Assembly: GCF_014841125.1 (NCBI RefSeq)
Contig: NZ_JACYTQ010000002.1
Location: forward strand, 434,001-498,000
Source of the DNA: Echinicola arenosa
Lineage (GTDB): Bacteria > Bacteroidota > Bacteroidia > Cytophagales > Cyclobacteriaceae
Direction of reading: 5' to 3'
DNA: 64,000 nucleotides
Shown: positions 15,070 to 23,391 of the stretch, one piece after another
Layout of the letters: each line of letters opens with the position of its first letter
Position numbering within the stretch: the stretch's first letter is position 1
Program-made: the position numbers and the translations under genes
The notes under the pieces: generated by a model
Seen by the model: only the letters and a program-made list of their open reading frames with translations
What the model was told of the DNA's origin: nothing
Databases searched by the model: none

Positions 15070-17967
15070 TTAAGAAGCCACTTCTTCTTCGTAATCCTCA
15101 GTTGGGATACAGCTACAAACCAAATTTCTGTCGCCATAAGCAGAGTCAATTCTTCTCACTGTTGGCCAGAATTTGCTGTTCCTAACATATTCCAAAGGAT
15201 AAACAGCTTTCTCTCTTGAATAAGGCAAATCCCAATCATCACTCATCACCATCTTAGCAGTATGAGGTGCATTTTTTAGCACATTGTTTTCTGCATCCGC
15301 TTTTCCTTCTTCGATTTCTCTGATTTCCTCCCTGATAGAGATCAAGGCATCACAGAATCTATCCAATTCAGCTTTGGTTTCTGACTCTGTTGGTTCGATC
15401 ATCAAAGTACCTGCTACAGGGAAAGATACTGTCGGAGAGTGGAATCCATAATCGATCAATCTTTTGGCGATATCTTCCACTTCAATACCTACATTTTTGA
15501 ATTCCCTGAAATCCACAATCATCTCGTGAGCCGCTCGTCCCTGAGAACCTGTGTACAAAATAGGGAAATATTCACTCAACCTTTCTTTGATATAGTTTGC
15601 ATTCAAGATGGCAGTTTGAGTAGCATGTTTCAAGCCCTCTCTGCCCATCATCGCAATATAAGCATAAGAAATAGGCAAAATACTGGCGCTACCAAATGGA
15701 GCTGCAGAGATGGCTGTAATGGCTTCCTGTCCACCAGTCTTCACCAAAGGATTGCTTGGCAAGAATGGTTCAAGGTGCTTGGCCACACAAATAGGCCCCA
15801 TACCTGGTCCACCGCCACCGTGAGGAATACAGAAAGTCTTGTGCAAGTTCAAGTGACAAACATCAGCACCAATATTACCAGGGCTGGTCAATCCTACCTG
15901 CGCGTTCATATTGGCTCCGTCCATGTAAACTTGGCCTCCATTGTCATGGATGATTTGACACATTTCTCTGATGGCTTCTTCAAACACCCCATGAGTGGAA
16001 GGATAAGTCACCAAGAAAGAGGAAAGGTTATCCTTATGCTTTTCCGCTTTTTCTTTTAGGTCTTCAATATCAATGTTCCCTAGGTCATCACACTTCACAA
16101 TGACTACTTTCATACCGGCCATTACAGCGGAAGCAGGGTTAGTCCCGTGAGCAGATGAAGGAATCAAAGCAATATTTCTGTGTGCTTCGCCTCTGCTCTC
16201 ATGATAAGCCCTAATGACCATCAAACCAGCAAACTCCCCTTGTGCTCCAGAGTTGGGCTGCAAAGAAGTTTCGGTAAAGCCAGTGATTTCTGAAAGCCAG
16301 TTTCTCAAGTCTTGAAACAACTCATAGTAACCCGCTGCCTGATCCTGTGGCGCATATGGATGCAATTGGCCGAATTCAGGCCAAGTTACAGGAATCATCT
16401 CAGCAGTAGCGTTTAGTTTCATGGTACATGATCCCAAAGAAATCATGGAGTGCACCAATGAAAGGTCACGATTTTCCAATCGTTTGATATATCTCAACAT
16501 CTCATGCTCGGAATGGAAAGCATTGAAGATCATGTGCCCCATATAATCCGATGTCCTGTTGAGTCCATCAGAAACATTAAAATCAAGGTTTTCGATCAAA
16601 GGCTTAAGATCCACCACATCTGCACTCAAATGCGTAGTCCTGGCAAACACTTCAAGGATACCTTTTACATCTTCAATCGTCTTGCCCTCATCAAATGCCA
16701 AATACACATAACCTGGCTCATAACGGAAGTTCATCTCATGGGAAAGCGCAAAAGCTTTCACCTTAGATTGTTGAACATCATCTACTTTGATTTTGATGGT
16801 ATCGAAGAAATTCTTGTTCTCTTGTTTGAATCCAAGCTGCTCCAGTCCTTGCCCAGTCAATTTGGCCAAGCCATGAATCTTGGAAGCAATATCTTTTAGT
16901 CCATTTGGTCCATGGTACACACCATACATCCCTGCCATTACTGCCAACAATACCTGAGCAGTACAAATATTAGAGGTAGCTCTCTCTCTTTTGATATGTT
17001 GTTCTCTAGTTTGTAAGGCCATTCTATAAGCCTTATTACCATCTTTATCTACAGAGATACCAATTATTCTTCCTGGCACCTGTCTTTTGAAGGCATCTTT
17101 AGTGGCAAAATATGCAGCATGAGGTCCACCAAAGCCCATTGGCACGCCAAATCTTTGGGTAGTACCTACTACCACATCTGCGCCCATTTCACCTGGAGGG
17201 GTTAAAAGGGTCAAAGAAAGAAGATCAGCAGCAAAGGCTGTATAAACATTATTCGCTTTGGCAGTATCCACCAAGGCTTTATAGTTGATCGCTTCTCCGT
17301 CTGCATTAGGATATTGAAGCATTACACCATAAAGATCTGGATCAGTAAGATCCAAATCACTCAGCGCACCTTCAACCAACTCCACTCCTACAGGAATAGC
17401 ACGCGTCTTCAAGATTTCTTTGGTCTGCACGAAAACTTTTTCATCCACAAAGAACTTCGCAGCTTTTTTCTTATCTCTTGGCCTGGTTGCATAAAGCATG
17501 TTCATCGCTTCAGCTGCCGCAGTTCCCTCATCCAATAAAGAAGCATTTGCCATCTCCATTCCTGTCAGGTCCATGACCATGGTCTGGAAGTTTACCAAAG
17601 CCTCCAATCTTCCTTGGGCAATTTCCGCTTGATAAGGAGTATAAGCCGTATACCATCCTGGATTTTCCAATACATTCCTTAAAATTACTCCAGGAACGAT
17701 GGTGTCGTAATAGCCCAAACCAATAAATGATTTGTAGATTTTATTTTTAGATGCTAATTTTCTAAAGTCCTTCAAAAAGGTCGCTTCAGATTTGGCAGTG
17801 GGTAAATTCAGTGGCTTTTCCAGCTGAATCGCCTTCGGAATAGTTTGATCAATCAACTCTTCAATAGATGCAACTCCTATCTTTTCCAACATTTCCACCC
17901 TCTCCTGTAGAGAAGGCCCATTATGTCGATTTTCAAACTTTACTGAGGGGTTCAAATCAATTTTCAT
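15070..17967 (-). CDS. gcvP: Glycine dehydrogenase (decarboxylating), P-protein of the glycine cleavage system
   Basis: 965 residues, the length of single-chain homodimeric P-proteins. It decarboxylates glycine with PLP and passes the aminomethyl group to lipoylated H-protein. The N-terminal half includes [18 protein letters not shown] and [16 protein letters not shown]. The C-terminal half carries [17 protein letters not shown] with the PLP lysine K710, and the segments [12 protein letters not shown] and [11 protein letters not shown]. gcvT and gcvH are not in this window. The gene has a TACCTTTG promoter box upstream (18023-18030) and shares a terminator with the SGNH gene. The start is supported by the typical N-terminal ENRHNGPS segment. 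Confidence 0.97.
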   Translation of the reverse strand: MKIDLNPSVKFENRHNGPSLQERVEMLEKIGVASIEELIDQTIPKAIQLEKPLNLPTAKSEATFLKDFRKLASKNKIYKSFIGLGYYDTIVPGVILRNVLENPGWYTAYTPYQAEIAQGRLEALVNFQTMVMDLTGMEMANASLLDEGTAAAEAMNMLYATRPRDKKKAAKFFVDEKVFVQTKEILKTRAIPVGVELVEGALSDLDLTDPDLYGVMLQYPNADGEAINYKALVDTAKANNVYTAFAADLLSLTLLTPPGEMGADVVVGTTQRFGVPMGFGGPHAAYFATKDAFKRQVPGRIIGISVDKDGNKAYRMALQTREQHIKRERATSNICTAQVLLAVMAGMYGVYHGPNGLKDIASKIHGLAKLTGQGLEQLGFKQENKNFFDTIKIKVDDVQQSKVKAFALSHEMNFRYEPGYVYLAFDEGKTIEDVKGILEVFARTTHLSADVVDLKPLIENLDFNVSDGLNRTSDYMGHMIFNAFHSEHEMLRYIKRLENRDLSLVHSMISLGSCTMKLNATAEMIPVTWPEFGQLHPYAPQDQAAGYYELFQDLRNWLSEITGFTETSLQPNSGAQGEFAGLMVIRAYHESRGEAHRNIALIPSSAHGTNPASAVMAGMKVVIVKCDDLGNIDIEDLKEKAEKHKDNLSSFLVTYPSTHGVFEEAIREMCQIIHDNGGQVYMDGANMNAQVGLTSPGNIGADVCHLNLHKTFCIPHGGGGPGMGPICVAKHLEPFLPSNPLVKTGGQEAITAISAAPFGSASILPISYAYIAMMGREGLKHATQTAILNANYIKERLSEYFPILYTGSQGRAAHEMIVDFREFKNVGIEVEDIAKRLIDYGFHSPTVSFPVAGTLMIEPTESETKAELDRFCDALISIREEIREIEEGKADAENNVLKNAPHTAKMVMSDDWDLPYSREKAVYPLEYVRNSKFWPTVRRIDSAYGDRNLVCSCIPTEDYEEEVAS

Positions 17968-18022
17968 AATCCAGATAATGCGTATTATACTTGGGGAATA
18001 TTCCTTGTTTTGTACAGATGTG

Positions 18023-18030
18023 CAAAGGTA
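18023..18030 (-). promoter_or_regulatory. -7 promoter box of gcvP
   Basis: TACCTTTG on the minus strand, a full match to TAnnTTTG, about 55 bases before the gcvP start. No good TTTG is seen 19 bases upstream, so the -33 element is weak. No glycine riboswitch fold was recognised in the leader. Confidence 0.5.
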
Positions 18031-18167
18031 TAAATTATTGACCGATAATGATTTTCTTTTTCAAGATTTCTACCAAATAAGCAGCCTAAATGATCAATGG
18101 TTTTACACATTTACAAAATATTGTCTAGCTTTAGGGGCAAAATTTACCGTTAACTCAAATATAGAGC

Positions 18168-19664
18168 ATGAAGAGAAATTATTTTGTGGCCGCCGCCATG
18201 GGTCTAATGGTATCCTGGCAAGCCACTGCACAGCAGCAATCTCTGGCTGACAAATACGCCAGTACAATCAAGGACACCGATCTAGAAGAATATCTTACTT
18301 ATCTTGCTTCTGATGAATTGGAAGGAAGAGATACCGGTAAAAAAGGACAAAAGTTAGCAGCAGAATACTTATCAAATTTCTACCAAGAAAACGGTCTTGA
18401 AGGTCCTGTAAACGGATCTTATACGCAACCATTTTCTCTGGCTAGTGTTTCGTGGGGTGATTTAGAATTAAAAGTAGGCAAGCAAAGTCTTGTAAACAAC
18501 GAGGATTTTGTATTCATAGGCGATGGAGATGCCAAAAGAACCAAAACCGACTTGGTTTTCTTGGGATTGGCCAATGAAGAGAATCTTGCCAAAGTAGATG
18601 TTGAAGGTAAATTTGTAGGTTTGTGGGCCATTGGACAAAGAGCCAATGACTTACTTGACAAGATTTGGGAGGCAGGTGCTACCGGAGTTATTGTCGTAAC
18701 CATGGAAGGACAGGCTAACTTTGACAGATTGGCCAACAGGTACAAGTCATTGAGTGGCAGAGGCCGTTTGGGCTTTGACAAACCCACCCAGCAAAAACCA
18801 GTGTACTTGGTAAGCTCTGAAAAAATGGCAAGTCTTTTTGGCAAGTCCGTTGACGAGCTAAAAGAAGCCGCCAAAAGCAATCCTGAAAGCATTCCTGCCC
18901 AGAAAGCTCGATACAAGATAGAAAAGGTTAAGGAAATGGTTTCTACGGAAAATGTTATGGGCTACCTTGAAGGAACTGATAAGAAAGAAGAAGTATTGGT
19001 TATTTCTTCTCATTATGACCACGTAGGCATCAACAGCAAAGGTGAAATCAACAACGGTGCTGACGATGATGGTTCTGGAACCGTTTCTGTTATGGAAATC
19101 GCTCAAGCTTTTGCTACTGCCGCCAAAGAAGGTAACCGCCCAAGAAGATCTGTCCTTTTCTTGAATGTTACTGGAGAGGAAAAAGGACTTTTAGGATCTG
19201 AATATTATACGGACAATCCTATTTTCCCACTTGAAAACACGGTAAACAACCTGAACATTGACATGGTGGGAAGAATTGATTATGAATACCAAGATGCCGA
19301 AAACCAGGATTATGTCTATGTAATTGGTTCAGAAATGTTGGCTTCACAATTGAAGACTATCATTGAGTACAACAACATTACTCATACTGACCTCATCTTG
19401 GACTATCGTTATGATGCAGAAGATGATCCCAACAGGTTCTACTACCGTTCTGACCATTACAACTTCGCTAAGCACAATATCCCTGTTGCTTTCTTCTTTA
19501 ATGGCGTGCATGATGATTATCACCAGCCTACAGATACTGTAGAAAAGATTGAGTTTGAGTTAATGCAAAAAAGAGCCCGATTGATTTTCTATACTGCTTG
19601 GGACCTCGCCAATAGAGAGCACAAAACTCCTGTAGATGGCAGCAATGACAGAGGTACAAGGTAA
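18168..19664 (+). CDS. Secreted M28-family zinc peptidase
   Basis: 498 residues with a Sec signal peptide (cleavage after ATA). A PA-like insert (about 100-250; VGLWAIGQRANDLLDKIWEAGATGVIVV) precedes the M28 catalytic domain. Zinc ligands and catalytic residues are visible: H282-Y-D284-H, the D299-D-D run in GADDDGSG, E337-E338 in TGEEKGLLGSEYY, D in NIDMVGRID and a late His in DDYHQPTD. Members are aminopeptidases or carboxypeptidases that trim peptides in the periplasm or outside the cell. The gene is divergent from gcvP; a TAGCTTTA box near 18127 may be its -7 element. A perfect palindrome follows the stop. Confidence 0.92.
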   Translation: MKRNYFVAAAMGLMVSWQATAQQQSLADKYASTIKDTDLEEYLTYLASDELEGRDTGKKGQKLAAEYLSNFYQENGLEGPVNGSYTQPFSLASVSWGDLELKVGKQSLVNNEDFVFIGDGDAKRTKTDLVFLGLANEENLAKVDVEGKFVGLWAIGQRANDLLDKIWEAGATGVIVVTMEGQANFDRLANRYKSLSGRGRLGFDKPTQQKPVYLVSSEKMASLFGKSVDELKEAAKSNPESIPAQKARYKIEKVKEMVSTENVMGYLEGTDKKEEVLVISSHYDHVGINSKGEINNGADDDGSGTVSVMEIAQAFATAAKEGNRPRRSVLFLNVTGEEKGLLGSEYYTDNPIFPLENTVNNLNIDMVGRIDYEYQDAENQDYVYVIGSEMLASQLKTIIEYNNITHTDLILDYRYDAEDDPNRFYYRSDHYNFAKHNIPVAFFFNGVHDDYHQPTDTVEKIEFELMQKRARLIFYTAWDLANREHKTPVDGSNDRGTR

Positions 19665-19692
19665 AAGAAATAAAGGCGAATAGCTGAACACC

Positions 19693-19740
19693 AAAATTAT
19701 AAAGCCGGAAAATCGATCGATTTTCCGGCTTTATAATTTT
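19693..19740. terminator. Perfect 48-base palindrome, bidirectional terminator
   Basis: Bases 19693-19716 are the exact reverse complement of 19717-19740, with no spacer. The core GCCGG/CCGGC is flanked by A/T arms that give a T-rich 3' end on either strand. It lies between the convergent M28 peptidase gene and the 99-residue unknown gene, whose stop codon overlaps its right end. Confidence 0.88.
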
Positions 19741-20038
19741 ATTGACTTAATGTAAATATGGAATTAATGCACTTTTGCTTATCTCCATCTGAGGAATAAT
19801 GATAACCAATTCTCTCTCCTTCTATTTCATAAATGAGCTTTGAGAGTTTCACTTTGTCAGACATTACTTTTCTTATTTCAGGAATATACCTTGCATATTC
19901 TATCACCACGTTTTCCTGATAGCCTTGCATTTCTTTTAGGCCGATTGGATCCCAAGCTATTAGTATTTCGTTGATTTTAATGTCTACAGCATCCAGCTTT
20001 CTGTAAAATTCTCTAATTCGTTTTCTTGCAGGTATCAT
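19739..20038 (-). CDS. Small conserved-looking protein with DPIGL motif, unknown function
   Basis: 99 residues, soluble, no signal peptide. The segment INEILIAWDPIGL followed by a tyrosine-containing region (IEYARYIPEI) resembles small bacterial proteins, including DUF1871-like ones, with a WDPIGV/L core then a Y-x3-I stretch. A broad role is not known. The C-terminal part (IYEIEGERIGYHYSSDG) is less typical. It lies downstream of the RhlE-type helicase gene on the same strand, 52 bases away, and its stop codon sits in the palindromic terminator, so it is probably the last gene of that transcript. Confidence 0.65.
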   Translation of the reverse strand: MIPARKRIREFYRKLDAVDIKINEILIAWDPIGLKEMQGYQENVVIEYARYIPEIRKVMSDKVKLSKLIYEIEGERIGYHYSSDGDKQKCINSIFTLSQ

Positions 20039-20090
20039 GCTTTAAGATTTCCCTATTAAATAAAACCCGCTTTTGACTCAAAGTGCATTT

Positions 20091-21452
20091 TTACCTTTTA
20101 CCGCCTTTCTTTTTCATCTGGTTCCTATTCCTTTTGGCCTTACTGTTTTTATTGCCGCGTACTTTTTTCTTTTCTGGATTATAATGAGGGTTTTTATTGG
20201 CCCTAGGCTTTTTTTCATGAAAGGCCCCTTTAAAGTCTGGATTTTCCTTCCTCTTTTGGCTATCAATCTCCCGATCATAAATTTGCTTCTCCGCAAAAGG
20301 AGTATCTGTAACTTTCACCTCTGCTGGAATTGCGGATTCCTCCACCTCCATACGGATGATCTCTTCTATTTTTTCAAAATGGTATTCTTCTGCTGGGTTG
20401 ATAAAAGTAAAAGCTGCTCCCTCCTGCTCTGCTCTTCCCGTACGACCAACCCGATGCACATAATCCTCATAAATCAATGGCACATCAAAGTTCACCACAT
20501 GACTCACCATGCTGATATCCAAACCTCTGGAGGCCACATCTGTCGCCACCAAAATCCGCACATCTCCTGCCTTAAAATCGTCCACCGAGTTGATCCGGGT
20601 ATTTTGGCCTTTATTGGCATGAATCACCCTGATTTCTCCATGCTTTCTCCTTTCCAAATATTGAAAAACCGCTTCTGCATTTTTTCTGGACTTGGTAAAT
20701 ACAATCACCCTTTTAATTTCCTCATTTTTCAGTAAATGATCCAAAAGGTTAATCTTGGTTTTGAGATTGGGCACAAAATACTTTGTTTGGGCCACTGTAT
20801 CTGCTGTAGTTGCCTGAAGCGCGATCTCTATTCGCTCTGGAAATTCCAAAAATTCTTGGGAGATTCGCTCCACCCTATCTGAGAAAGTGGCAGAAAAAAG
20901 TAAATTCTGGCGCTTAACCGGAATTACTTCCAAAATCGAACGGATCTGCGGCATAAACCCCATATCCATCATTTTGTCCGCCTCATCCAGCACCATGGTC
21001 TTGATCTCTCTCACAAAGATGTTACCCTTGCCATAAATATCCATAAATCTTCCGGGCGTAGCGATCACAATATCCACTCCCGCCTGAATTTTCTCTATCT
21101 GCGGCGTTGGACCTATTCCGCCATACAAACAGACATATCTCAGGTCTGTATATTTGCCCAGCTCAATAATCGACTGCTCAATCTGCATCACCAACTCACG
21201 GGTCGGTGCCAAAATCAAAGCTCTTGGATGCATTCCCTGAGCATATTTGACCTTCATCAAAATGGGCAATACATAAGCCGCAGTTTTTCCTGTACCCGTT
21301 TGGGCTATTCCCAAAATATCCTGTCCAGCCAATGCCAAAGGAATGGCCTGCTCTTGAATCGGTGTTGGCTTGGTATACCCCGCCTCCTTTACAGCTTCCA
21401 AAAGCTGCTTGTTTATTTTAAAATTCTCAAAAGACTGCGGCCTATCAGACAT
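20091..21452 (-). CDS. DEAD-box RNA helicase, RhlE-like
   Basis: 453 residues. All core motifs are present: Q-motif (PTPIQEQAIPLAL), Walker A (AQTGTGKTAAY), PTREL, TPGR, DEAD (VLDEADKMMDMGF), SAT and, in the second lobe, the ARGLD-like ASRGLD and HRVGRTGR. A basic tail of about 70 residues rich in Lys, Arg and Asn follows; in RhlE/CsdA-type proteins such tails bind RNA. It is expected to remodel RNA, for example in ribosome assembly or cold adaptation. The start used begins with the usual MSDRPQSFENFKIN. It is divergent from pyrC. Confidence 0.93.
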   Translation of the reverse strand: MSDRPQSFENFKINKQLLEAVKEAGYTKPTPIQEQAIPLALAGQDILGIAQTGTGKTAAYVLPILMKVKYAQGMHPRALILAPTRELVMQIEQSIIELGKYTDLRYVCLYGGIGPTPQIEKIQAGVDIVIATPGRFMDIYGKGNIFVREIKTMVLDEADKMMDMGFMPQIRSILEVIPVKRQNLLFSATFSDRVERISQEFLEFPERIEIALQATTADTVAQTKYFVPNLKTKINLLDHLLKNEEIKRVIVFTKSRKNAEAVFQYLERRKHGEIRVIHANKGQNTRINSVDDFKAGDVRILVATDVASRGLDISMVSHVVNFDVPLIYEDYVHRVGRTGRAEQEGAAFTFINPAEEYHFEKIEEIIRMEVEESAIPAEVKVTDTPFAEKQIYDREIDSQKRKENPDFKGAFHEKKPRANKNPHYNPEKKKVRGNKNSKAKRNRNQMKKKGGKR

Positions 21453-21523
21453 GATTTATTAATTTTATCTTCAAATTAGATTTAGGGAATATTTGACTCC
21501 TATAAACTCCAATCAAAACAAAA

Positions 21524-22867
21524 ATGATGAAGCGCATATTGATCACTGATGCAAATATAGTAAATGAAGGTAAGATTACCCGTGGAGATGTTTTCATCCA
21601 AGACGGTTTGATCTTTTCTACAGGTGGTAACCTTAAGGATTTTGAAGCCGACATTACCATTGAAGCTAATGGAAAATACCTACTCCCAGGTCTAATTGAT
21701 GATCAAGTACACTTCAGAGAACCCGGCCTAACCCATAAGGCAGAAATCTACACGGAAGCCAAGGCTGCCGTAGCCGGGGGGATAACCTCATTCATGGAAA
21801 TGCCCAATACAGTGCCCCAATCTACCACTTTAGAACTGTTGGAGGAAAAATATAAAATTGCTTCTGAAAAATCATTGGCCAATTATTCCTTCTATCTAGG
21901 CGCTACCAATGACAACTTAGATGAGCTTTTGAAGGCAGATCCTGAAAACATCTGTGGCATCAAAGTTTTTCAAGGTTCTTCCACTGGCAATATGCTCGTC
22001 GACAATCAAGAAACATTGGAAAATATTTTTGAAAAATGTAAAATGCTTATCGCTACACACAGCGAAAATGATGATATCATCAAAGCCAACCTGGATAAAT
22101 ACTTAGCAGAGTACGGGGAAGATATCCCTATAAAGTATCACCCAAAAATCCGTTCGGCAGAAGCTTGCTATGATGCGTCCAAAAGAGTAGTGGACTTAGC
22201 AAGGAAACACGGCACCAAACTACACATCCTGCACATCAGTACAGCCAAAGAAGTCCTGCTTTTTGACAATACTTTACCACTGGAAGAAAAAAGAATCACC
22301 GCAGAAGCTTGTGTACACCACTTGTGGTTCTCAGAGGAAGATTATGATGAGAAAGGGACTTTGATCAAATGGAATCCAGCTGTTAAATCCAGTGAAGATA
22401 GAGAGGAAATATTAAAGGGTGTGCTTGATGACCATATCGATGTTATTGCCACTGACCATGCTCCCCACACCTTGGAAGAAAAGGATAATGTCTACACCAA
22501 AGCTCCTTCTGGTGGGCCTTTGGTACAACATAACCTAGTTGCCTTATTGGAAATGTACCATCAAGGAAAAATAAGCTTAGAAGAAATCGTTCAAAAGACC
22601 AGTCATAATGTAGCTATCCTTTTTGAAATTGAGAAAAGAGGCTATATCAGACCCGGATATTTTGCTGACCTGGTGTTGGTTGACCTCGATTCTCCTTGGG
22701 AGGTGAATAAAGAAAACATTCTTTCTAAGTGTGGGTGGTCTCCTTTTGAGGGGCAAACTTTCCAGTCAAAAGTCACGCACACAATTGTTTCCGGACACTT
22801 AGCGTACGAAAACGAGACATTTCATGAAGAACAAAAAGGACAACGTTTGAAATTTTCCAGAAAATAA
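21524..22867 (+). CDS. pyrC: Dihydroorotase
   Basis: 447 residues of the amidohydrolase type, class I (long) dihydroorotase, the third step of pyrimidine synthesis. Motifs: LLPGLIDDQVHFREPGLTHKAE with H63 and R65, a GVKVFQGSSTGNM-like segment near 145 containing the likely carbamylated Lys, ILHISTAKE, and IATDHAPHTLEEK with the catalytic Asp. In most dihydroorotases the first motif reads HxH; here the first His is Gln61. The same DDQVH form is, as I recall, usual in Bacteroidota. Two adjacent ATG codons can start it. It is monocistronic as far as visible, followed by the tRNA-His promoter. Confidence 0.93.
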   Translation: MMKRILITDANIVNEGKITRGDVFIQDGLIFSTGGNLKDFEADITIEANGKYLLPGLIDDQVHFREPGLTHKAEIYTEAKAAVAGGITSFMEMPNTVPQSTTLELLEEKYKIASEKSLANYSFYLGATNDNLDELLKADPENICGIKVFQGSSTGNMLVDNQETLENIFEKCKMLIATHSENDDIIKANLDKYLAEYGEDIPIKYHPKIRSAEACYDASKRVVDLARKHGTKLHILHISTAKEVLLFDNTLPLEEKRITAEACVHHLWFSEEDYDEKGTLIKWNPAVKSSEDREEILKGVLDDHIDVIATDHAPHTLEEKDNVYTKAPSGGPLVQHNLVALLEMYHQGKISLEEIVQKTSHNVAILFEIEKRGYIRPGYFADLVLVDLDSPWEVNKENILSKCGWSPFEGQTFQSKVTHTIVSGHLAYENETFHEEQKGQRLKFSRK

Positions 22868-22880
22868 TCTGATTTAACTA

Positions 22881-22911
22881 TTGTTTGGAAAAAAACCGTG
22901 TATTACCTTTG
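22881..22911 (+). promoter_or_regulatory. Promoter of tRNA-His
   Basis: TTG at 22881-22883 followed after 20 bases by TACCTTTG at 22904-22911, the same -7 sequence used by tRNA-Phe, rlmN and gcvP here. The tRNA starts 40 bases downstream. Confidence 0.75.
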
Positions 22912-22951
22912 CAATCCAATCAGGAGAAAGACCTGATAAAAGATAAAAAAT

Positions 22952-23026
22952 GGTGGTTGTAGCTCAGCTGGTTAGAGCGCTGGTTTGTGGCACCAGAGGT
23001 CGTCGGTTCGAACCCGATCTTCCACC
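22952..23026 (+). tRNA. tRNA-His (anticodon GTG) with two acceptor-stem mismatches
   Basis: The cloverleaf has the His-specific extra G at -1 (22952) facing discriminator C (23026). The D arm is GCTC/GAGC, the anticodon stem CTGGT/ACCAG with loop TTGTGGC (anticodon GTG), and the T loop is TTCGAAC. The acceptor strand GTGGTTG faces CTTCCAC: pairs 5-68 and 6-67 are T-T rather than Watson-Crick. All other arms pair well, and the gene has a good promoter and a terminator, so it appears expressed. CCA is not encoded. Confidence 0.93.
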
Positions 23027-23027
23027 C

Positions 23028-23060
23028 AAAACCCCTCAAAATTTTGAGGGGTTTTATTTT
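23028..23060 (+). terminator. Terminator of tRNA-His
   Basis: A perfect 28-base palindrome (14 + 14, core CCCCTC/GAGGGG) at 23028-23055 followed by a T-rich tail, beginning two bases after the tRNA. Confidence 0.9.
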
Positions 23061-23133
23061 TATAGAAGCAGCAAGGAACTAAAATGGCATGTATTTTGTC
23101 TGTCAGATTAAATAATCAAAAATTATTCTAGTA

Positions 23134-23283
23134 ATGTTTACATTATTCAAATCAACTCCGGTCATCCCAAAGGTAAAACCAGTCAATTTGAAAGATATTC
23201 AGTTGTACATGGCAAAATTCGAGGAATCCCTCAGAAACTTTGATGAGATACAAAAAGAGAATGTTAACACAATAATAAGATAA
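23134..23283 (+). CDS. Small ORF, 49 residues, unknown function
   Basis: ATG at 23134 to TAA at 23281-23283. The protein starts MFTLFKSTPVIPKVKPVNLK and continues with a helical-looking segment, IQLYMAKFEESLRNFDEIQK, ending NVNTIIR. It has no signal peptide or membrane helix; the N-terminus is basic and proline-rich and the C-terminal half probably forms an amphipathic helix. It stands alone between the tRNA-His terminator and the debranching-enzyme gene, and a good terminator starts six bases after its stop, which supports a separate transcribed unit. No Shine-Dalgarno is visible, as for other genes here. The family is not recognised. Confidence 0.6.
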   Translation: MFTLFKSTPVIPKVKPVNLKDIQLYMAKFEESLRNFDEIQKENVNTIIR

Positions 23284-23288
23284 CACAC

Positions 23289-23320
23289 AAAAGGTCATGT
23301 TTCCATGACCTTTATTTTTT
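23289..23320 (+). terminator. Terminator after the 49-residue ORF
   Basis: A perfect 10-base stem (AAAGGTCATG / CATGACCTTT), four-base loop TTTC, then TTTATTTTTT-like tail. It lies upstream of the chosen start of the debranching-enzyme gene, which argues against the longer frame for that gene. Confidence 0.9.
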
Positions 23321-23391
23321 GCCTTTATATTTTTCTTTTCCGACTATTGGAGTATTTTTATATACCACTCAAAATCACTAAATCATACTCC

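Noticed and set aside
15439-16059. A 206-codon frame opposite gcvP
   Set aside because: A shadow of the conserved gcvP coding region; composition (many His, Cys, Ser) typical of antisense frames.
17978-18250. A 90-codon plus-strand frame upstream of the M28 peptidase
   Set aside because: It overlaps the peptidase signal-peptide region in another frame and crosses the gcvP promoter; no coding features.
20073-20735. A 220-codon frame opposite the RhlE-type helicase gene
   Set aside because: An antisense shadow of a clearly real helicase gene.
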